DNA of 64,000 bases from contig CM041090.1 of NCBI GenBank assembly GCA_023079485.1, forward strand, positions 2,585,180 to 2,649,179, read 5' to 3'. This document shows positions 59,601 to 64,000 of this stretch, one piece after another (positions within the stretch are counted from its first letter, which is position 1; every line of letters begins with the position of its first letter). The notes under the pieces were generated by a model. The model saw only the letters and a program-made list of their open reading frames with translations. It ran no database searches and was not told the DNA's origin. A program made the position numbers and the translations under genes. This DNA is from Archilochus colubris (lineage: Eukaryota; Chordata; Aves; Apodiformes; Trochilidae).

Positions 59601-62600
59601 GATATGATGTGTAGTGAAATTTTGCTATATATGAAGCATGAATGCTGTAAGCCTTCAGGATCTTCTGGTTTTTTATGTTTTCTTGACTTTCTGGCTCTCC
59701 CAGGTATCTGTTCTTTACAGATGATGATGCTTGAGGATTACCTTTTCATGCTCTTCTGTCATTCCACTGTGGAGCAATATGACTTCTCAGTGAGCTCTGT
59801 CTTTTCCACCTGGTCTTAGCATGTGAACTTCTTAATGTTGTTTTCCTTCCCTTCTCTTTGGAGATGATACCCCAGATGCAAAGTCAAGCTCCATTAGTTA
59901 GCAGTATCCTCTCTAATATAGACATGGCATTTTGCTAGGCATTGTGTCAGGGAGCCTTCTGAGTAAGTCTAAAGTACTTAGATGAAAATAGAAGTAACTG
60001 ATACTGGCAGGTGTATCTGAACACATTTTTATGCTATGGTGTGTTGATTGAAGACATCTCCCTCACCCCCTGTTTTTTTTACACAGTTAAATTAACTTTA
60101 GTTTCTCCATTAAAACTTAAGTTGATTAGAAGTGGGAGTAAAAGATGTGGTTTTGTTGTTCAACTTGTTTGCTTGATCAGAATCAGATGTATGGTCATTT
60201 AACTTGGATGGTTTCAGTAATCAAAGCATTTAAATGTTTATTTGTGTGGATTGATTCTCTGGGTTCCAAAACTTTCCCTGTGTTTTACTTGATTCTTCTC
60301 TGTTCTAGCTACTGCCATAAACATTATGACAGAAACAAAGATGGCAACAAAGATGTAAGTAGCTTCACCTTTGCAATCTTCCTTTTCAATAAGGATTTAT
60401 TGGACTATTAATACCATTTCAGGGACTTTAAAGCTCTACAGTTAGTGGTTTGTGTAGGTGGAGAGCAACCTATATATAAGCTCTTGAAATTTAGGAATTA
60501 ATTGGGCTTTCTTTGGTTTTCTTTTTTATTGTGTTGAGAATGTTACTGTATCACTAGATTGAAGCATATATGCTGTAGCTAAAGTTCTGATGGAGTTCAC
60601 AACACAAAATACTGTGTGCATATTCACCATATATCTACAGAAAAGTTCATGGTTAAAAAACTAAGTCTTGTTCTCTAAAGGTTATGCAAGATATATGAGA
60701 GAGGTGTAACTAAAACTACTTTTTATAGAAAAACCTGAATGTAGAATACAAGTCCTAAAAGGTCTAGAACAGCACTGCTACTTCTCAGTTTTCCTTGTTT
60801 TAAGACAAGAGCTGCATTGACAAGAAACTGAACATGAGCCAGCAGTGTGCCCAGGTGGCCAAGAAGGCCAATGGCATCCTGGCCTGTATCAGAAACAGCG
60901 TCACCAGCAGGTCCAGGGAGGTGATTCTTCCCCTGTACTCAGCGCTGGTTAGGCCACACCTCGAGTACTGTGTCCAGTTCTGGGCCCCTCAGTTTAAGAA
61001 GGATGTAGAGGTCCTGGAACAGGTCCAAAGGAGGGCAACCAGGCTGGTGAAGGGACTCGAGCACAGGCCCTATGAGGAGAGGCTGAGAGAGCTGGGGCTG
61101 TTCAGCCTGAAGAAGAGGAGGCTCAGGGGAGACCTCATTGCTGTCTACAACTACCTGAAAGGAGGCTGTAGCGAGGTGGGAACTGGACTCTTTTCACAGA
61201 CGACCTTCAACAAGACAAGAGGACACAGTCTTAAGTTGTGCCAGGGGAGGTTTAGGTTAGATATTAGAAAGAATTTCTTCACGGAGAGGGTGATTAGGCT
61301 ATGGAATGGACTGCCCGGGGAGGTGGTAGATTCTCCGTCCCTGGAGACATTTAAAAAAAGACTGGATGTGGCACTCAGTGCCATGGTCTAGCAACTGCTC
61401 CGGTGGGTCAAGGGTTGGACTAGATGATCTCTGAGGTCCCTTCCAACCCGGCTAATTCTATGATTCTATGATTCTATGATTCTATGAAATGAGCATTTCA
61501 GGATGTTGAATGGCATAGGTACAGCTGACTTGTATCACTGCTGGGTTCTACCAGCCCAGTGGTTTCAGACCTTTCCCTCTGTGTACCACAGGTCTATCTG
61601 TCACTGCTCCGGATGTATCTCTCCCCACCAAGTGTTCATTGCCTGGGACCAATAAAAATGGAGGTTTTGGAGCCTCAAGCCAACCTACAGGCTGCTCTGC
61701 AGGTTTTAGAACTACATCACAGCAAGCTGGATACCACCAAGGTAAGAAGGATGTGTGAGATTGTAACTTTGTCAATGTTAGAGTTGTTTCAGTTTCTATT
61801 CTGTTTTGTTCTCTGTTCCTTTTCAATTTTTCCTAAATAAGTATCTTTTGCTCTAGGCAATAAACCTGCTCCCAGCAAATACACAGATAAGTGAGATTAG
61901 AATCTTCTTAGAGAAAGTCCTTGAGGAAAATGCTCAGAAGAAGAGATTTAATCAAGTACTCAAGAATCTTCTCCACGCAGAGTTTCTTAGGGTAAGTACC
62001 CACCACCTGTCATTTATTGAAATCATATTTTGAAGAAATGCTCAGTATTTAAATTATTTGTTGTACAGGATGGGTGTTCTCTAGATGGTGCTGTAGTGCA
62101 CCTGAAATTCATAGGTGCATGAAGTAGACTGAAATTTTTTCAGGAGGTGGCAAGGACATTCAGTTTAGTTTGGCTGAGGTGTGTTTGTGAGTCTCTGGAC
62201 TCTGGTGTGCATTGTAGGATGAATCTGGAGACTCATAGGCTGGATCTCTTTCAAATAAATTAAACTTATTGGATTATTGAGTTCCCTTGAACATCCTTTA
62301 GTGGTTAGGAAGCCTTAGTCTGTGGAGCAGGCTAGTTGAGAGGAAAATTCTGCAATTCACATAGTGTGGGTGTTGGGTATTCAATACCACCTCCTCTGCT
62401 CTACAGACCTGCTTTTTGTGCAGCACAACTTGCTAATGTAGATGTAAGCCACTGAAAAATAGGTGTTGTGACAGTTTTGAGGTTCATAGATTAGAAGGGA
62501 GCCATGATAGGGTGTTTCTTTTCAAGTAAGATTTTTTTTCTTTTATAATTCCTCTTTTTAGGTCCAGGAGGAGCGGATCTTGCATCAGCAAGTGAAGTGC

Positions 62601-63897
62601 ATAATTACAGAGGAGAAGGTGTGCACTGTGTGTAAAAAGAAGATAGGTAACAGGTGAGAGAGCAGATGACTTAGGCTTGGGAAACTGAATCAAATGTGAA
62701 TCTGGTACTCTTAAGAATGCTGCAAAACTCAGCTTGTGTCTATGCACAGAACAGCAGTGTGAGGGAAACATTTGAGGGGTGTTTGAAATACAAATTACAT
62801 CAGTCAAGTGGGTGGCTGGATAAACATCACAGTTTTTGTCAGTGAAGTCCACTGCAGGAGTTTAATCCTGCTTTTAACAAAAGAGAACGAAATCCTTTCA
62901 GAAACTTACAAGACTTCTCACTTTGTAACTCTAGAAAATTTCTTAGACTGATTTGGAAAATTTTCTAAGAACTCTGCCTACTCTACTCTTAACCAGAATG
63001 AAGAAAGGTGATATAACAAATGTCAGACTCAGATACATGTATAGTAGTTTTCTACATCTGATGGCCTTGTGGTTCCCTGGCTGATGTACATTTTGTAGCC
63101 TAATTATCTTAGGACATCTAAAAAGAGTACTAATTATTAGTACCCAAGAACTTTTCTGCTAATGCTAGTAGGCAATTATGAGCTAGTATAGAACGCAAAC
63201 TTTATTTGCACTTTTTCCTCTTTGAACTCCACTGAAATGCCACATGACTAGCTTATTATTTCTTTGATGTGAAGCTTTCTGAAATATCAGTAGCATTCAC
63301 AATGATAGGGAAGGGTGCTTTATCCAGAACACTTTAATGAACACAAGTCTCTAAATACAGTTACTGTTGTGCATATTCAGGTTTTGCTGTTACTTTGTAG
63401 CATGCATGATCAGAATTGAAATCTACCTCTGCAGTATTGTTTTGGTTTGATGGGATTTCTCTAATGTTGTTCAGTTCAGCAAGGTTTTGAAGGGGAAGCA
63501 TGTCAGTGTGTTACTCAGTCTTTAACGTGTTGTTAGTGACTTCCCAGTCAAGTGTGACTGTAGAAATGAAGGTAGATATTTTGGGGGTTTTGTTTTGTTT
63601 TATAAAATATAAATATAAATTTATATTTAAATTTAATTTAAATATATAATCAGTAGAATTCTTTTGTCTAGTTTTCTCGATTAAAATATTCAGGCTATAA
63701 TTTAAAAAAGAAAACAGTTTTATGTAGGCCTCTGTTTTCTAAATCTGCACAGCTTGGATGTTGTTGTTTGAATAAGGAACAGTGTATTGACAATTGATTT
63801 TTGTGTTCTGTCTCTTTACAGTGCATTTGCTCGATATCCCAATGCAATAGTTGTGCATTATTTCTGCTCCAAAGAAGTCAACACATTGGACACCTGA
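38506..63897 (+). CDS. VPS39: VPS39 subunit of the HOPS tethering complex
   Basis: VPS39 (Vam6/TLP) is the HOPS subunit that links Rab7 membranes to VPS11 during late endosome-lysosome and autophagosome fusion. Exons: 38506-38578, 40311-40376, optional 41136-41162, 41592-41656, 42486-42528, 43535-43629, 44884-44982, 46201-46293, 47419-47602, 48756-48876, 50011-50131, 50857-50986, 52179-52321, 53257-53400, 53832-53973, 54258-54344, 57230-57303, 57905-58003, 58252-58369, 58843-58971, 59449-59551, 60309-60354, 61592-61741, 61857-61991, 62562-62653 and 63822-63897. They join in frame to 875 residues, equal to the human short form as I recall it. The start [20 protein letters not shown] sits in CCGCCATGC. 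Residues about 15-295 are the CNH beta-propeller ([33 protein letters not shown]). The middle is the alpha-solenoid (CHCR). The end holds a zinc-finger-like set: C841-x2-C844 and H863-x2-C866. All introns are GT-AG. The 3' UTR runs past the window. Confidence 0.97.
38579..40310 (+). other. VPS39 intron 1
   Basis: It begins inside the CpG island and contains one CR1 copy at 39405-39734. The rest is unique AT-rich sequence with no feature I can support. Confidence 0.6.
39405..39734 (+). repeat. CR1 LINE, short 5'-truncated copy
   Basis: 330 bp in VPS39 intron 1, from ACTACCTGAAAGGAGGTTGT to three ATTCTATG-type units at 39713-39734. Only the last part of the reverse-transcriptase region and the 3' UTR remain. 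Its 3' UTR variant (AACCGCAACGGTGGTTCAAG) is like the copies at 8373 and 37183 and unlike those at 45036 and 47728. Confidence 0.95.
41136..41162 (+). CDS. VPS39: VPS39 alternative 27-nt microexon
   Basis: Located between the exons ending at 40376 and starting at 41592, flanked by ACCAG (41131-41135) and a strong donor GTAAGT (41163-41168). It is in phase (27 nt) and changes the junction from KKDIGCNRF to [18 protein letters not shown]. In human VPS39 the long isoform carries an insertion of 11 residues at this same place with a similar SPES core, which is the difference between the 886- and 875-residue forms. Size and position fit a conserved alternative exon lying in the CNH domain. Inclusion is inferred from the splice sites and this resemblance. 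Confidence 0.8.
42088..42178 (+). repeat. GT-rich low-complexity tract
   Basis: T-rich sequence with many GGG and GGTT runs, ending in a run of nine G at 42167-42175, in the VPS39 intron before the exon at 42486. The small minus-strand frame over it is lysine- and proline-rich only because of this composition. Confidence 0.8.
43021..43390 (+). other. CpG-containing patch inside a VPS39 intron
   Basis: Within an otherwise AT-rich intron this stretch holds a cluster of CpG dinucleotides (for example GTCGCCTGCGTCCCCGTGCG at 43119-43138). Short open frames cross it in several phases, but none resembles a known protein. It could be a decayed retrocopy, an old transposon or a regulatory element. 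Confidence 0.45.
44597..44623 (+). repeat. (GT)n microsatellite
   Basis: About 13 uninterrupted GT units in the VPS39 intron between the exons at 43535-43629 and 44884-44982. A shorter GT run with nearby AC units lies at 42797-42850. Confidence 0.9.
45036..45623 (+). repeat. CR1 LINE in VPS39 intron
   Basis: About 590 bp in the intron after the exon 44884-44982. It includes coding sequence read as [20 protein letters not shown] (45093 on), a run of eight G in GGAGCCAGGGGGGGGTTGGG, and the ATTCTATG tail. A one-unit deletion near 45180 shifts the frame. The 3' UTR variant CTGCAGCGGGAGTGGATCAA is shared with the copy at 47728 and marks a different subfamily from the copy at 60828. Confidence 0.94.
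47728..48368 (+). repeat. CR1 LINE in VPS39 intron
   Basis: About 640 bp between the exons 47419-47602 and 48756-48876. It starts at CTGAACATGAGCCAGCAGTG, covers the last part of the reverse-transcriptase region and ends in degraded tail units. The frame is broken several times, and part of the AGAAAGAATTTC segment is lost near 48168. It belongs to the same subfamily as the copy at 45036. Confidence 0.94.
48978..49814 (-). mobile_element. Solo LTR of an ERVL-like endogenous retrovirus with target duplication
   Basis: An 827-bp element (48983-49809) begins TGTCAGGGTTTAACACTGGC and ends TCCTGGCCCAAAGCAGGACA. It is bracketed by perfect 5-bp copies of AGCAG at 48978-48982 and 49810-49814. Read on the minus strand it opens TGTCCTGCTTTGGGCCAGGA and has a TATA-like box (CTCAGTATAAATTTGAG, about 49475-49491), both typical of avian ERVL LTRs. 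No internal retroviral coding sequence is present, so it is a solo LTR left by recombination. It lies antisense in the VPS39 intron between the exons 48756-48876 and 50011-50131. Confidence 0.88.
52549..52695 (+). repeat. Tandem duplication, two copies, period 76 bp
   Basis: The unit beginning AAAATTTACTTACTCACCAG at 52549 recurs at 52625. Both copies run on through ATTTATTACTAGTAGCCTTC and end in TAAAGATGAC. The second copy lacks a few bases around GTGCAGTCTTTT. It lies in the VPS39 intron after 52321. Confidence 0.95.
54345..57229 (+). other. Longest VPS39 intron
   Basis: 2.9 kb, AT-rich, with no exon or LINE copy that I can detect. It contains the 24-bp direct repeat at 55965-56067. The open frame at 54766-55020 is hydrophobic but has no matching splice sites or recognisable family. 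Confidence 0.6.
55965..56067 (+). repeat. Direct repeat of 24 bp flanking an AT-rich core
   Basis: The word starting ATTACATCAAAGCAAATATT is present at 55965-55988 and 56044-56067, 79 bp apart. Between the copies are only A/T-rich TATTAATT and ATATAT units. Confidence 0.88.
60828..61487 (+). repeat. CR1 LINE with intact reverse-transcriptase C-terminal frame
   Basis: 660 bp in the VPS39 intron between the exons 60309-60354 and 61592-61741. A single uninterrupted frame of 185 codons runs from 60834 ([20 protein letters not shown]) to the natural stop at 61391 (DVALSAMV). The 3' UTR and four clean ATTCTATG units follow. It is the best-preserved copy in the window and ends about 105 bp before a coding exon. 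It is only the C-terminal end of CR1 ORF2, lacking the catalytic part, so it cannot move itself. Confidence 0.96.
63600..63650. repeat. AT-only low-complexity stretch
   Basis: About 50 bp of almost pure A and T (ATATAAATTTATATTTAAAT) in the last VPS39 intron, about 170 bp before the final coding exon. Confidence 0.8.
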
Positions 63898-64000
63898 CCT
63901 TGTCATGGTCAATAACCCCAACATGCAAATGAAATTCAGAACTGATGACTTAAGAAGTTGATGCCTCTGAGATTTTTGAGGCTTTTTGCTACGTTCTCTT
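63898..64000 (+). other. Start of VPS39 3' UTR
   Basis: Sequence after the stop codon at 63895-63897, continuing past the right edge. No poly(A) signal is reached within the window. Confidence 0.8.

Noticed and set aside
62484..62852. 122-codon minus-strand frame over a VPS39 exon
   Set aside because: It is antisense to the coding exon 62562-62653 and has no similarity of its own.
1..64000. CRISPR arrays, tRNA or rRNA genes, bacterial operons
   Set aside because: None seen. Short tandem units are microsatellites or CR1 tails and the genes are spliced vertebrate genes.

Overview
The window is nuclear DNA from a bird. Three vertebrate genes with ordinary GT-AG introns are present, and the interspersed repeats are CR1 LINEs (ending in ATTCTATG-type repeats, with reverse-transcriptase C-terminal reading frames) plus one avian ERVL-like solo LTR. 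The gene order GANC (minus), TMEM87A (plus), VPS39 (plus) matches the VPS39-TMEM87A-GANC block known on human chromosome 15q15. The species cannot be fixed from this sequence.

Layout. 1-9389, minus strand: the first seven coding exons of GANC (neutral alpha-glucosidase C); the catalytic part lies beyond the left edge. About 9.0-10.55 kb: a CpG island holding the start codons of GANC and TMEM87A 320 bp apart, head to head. 9710-33148, plus strand: all coding exons of TMEM87A, a Golgi seven-transmembrane protein with a luminal GOLD-type domain, followed by a 3' UTR to a poly(A) signal near 34.92 kb. 34.95-38.16 kb: intergenic, with one CR1. 38.16-38.83 kb: a second CpG island with VPS39 exon 1. 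38506-63897, plus strand: the complete VPS39 coding sequence (HOPS tethering subunit, 25 exons plus one alternative 27-nt exon).

All three genes concern the endomembrane system, but nothing here suggests they act in one pathway; the arrangement is conserved synteny. The exons join in frame: TMEM87A gives 571 or 572 residues and VPS39 gives 875 (884 with the microexon).

The most striking structure is in TMEM87A. Two tandem alternative exons (25124-25195 and 25738-25806) each encode a version of the fifth membrane segment. Each has a U2-type AG acceptor but a U12-type AT donor (ATATCCTTT and ATATCCTTC). Both donors must join one shared exon whose acceptor is AC, preceded by a perfect U12 branch site (TTCCTTGAC). 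Because U2 and U12 sites do not normally pair, this layout alone should force inclusion of exactly one of the two exons: double inclusion and double skipping are both barred.

Repeats: seven younger CR1 copies, four older CR1 fragments, an 827-bp solo LTR with an exact 5-bp target duplication, a 76-bp tandem duplication and several AT- or GT-rich simple stretches. No tRNA, rRNA, CRISPR or bacterial-type features were seen.
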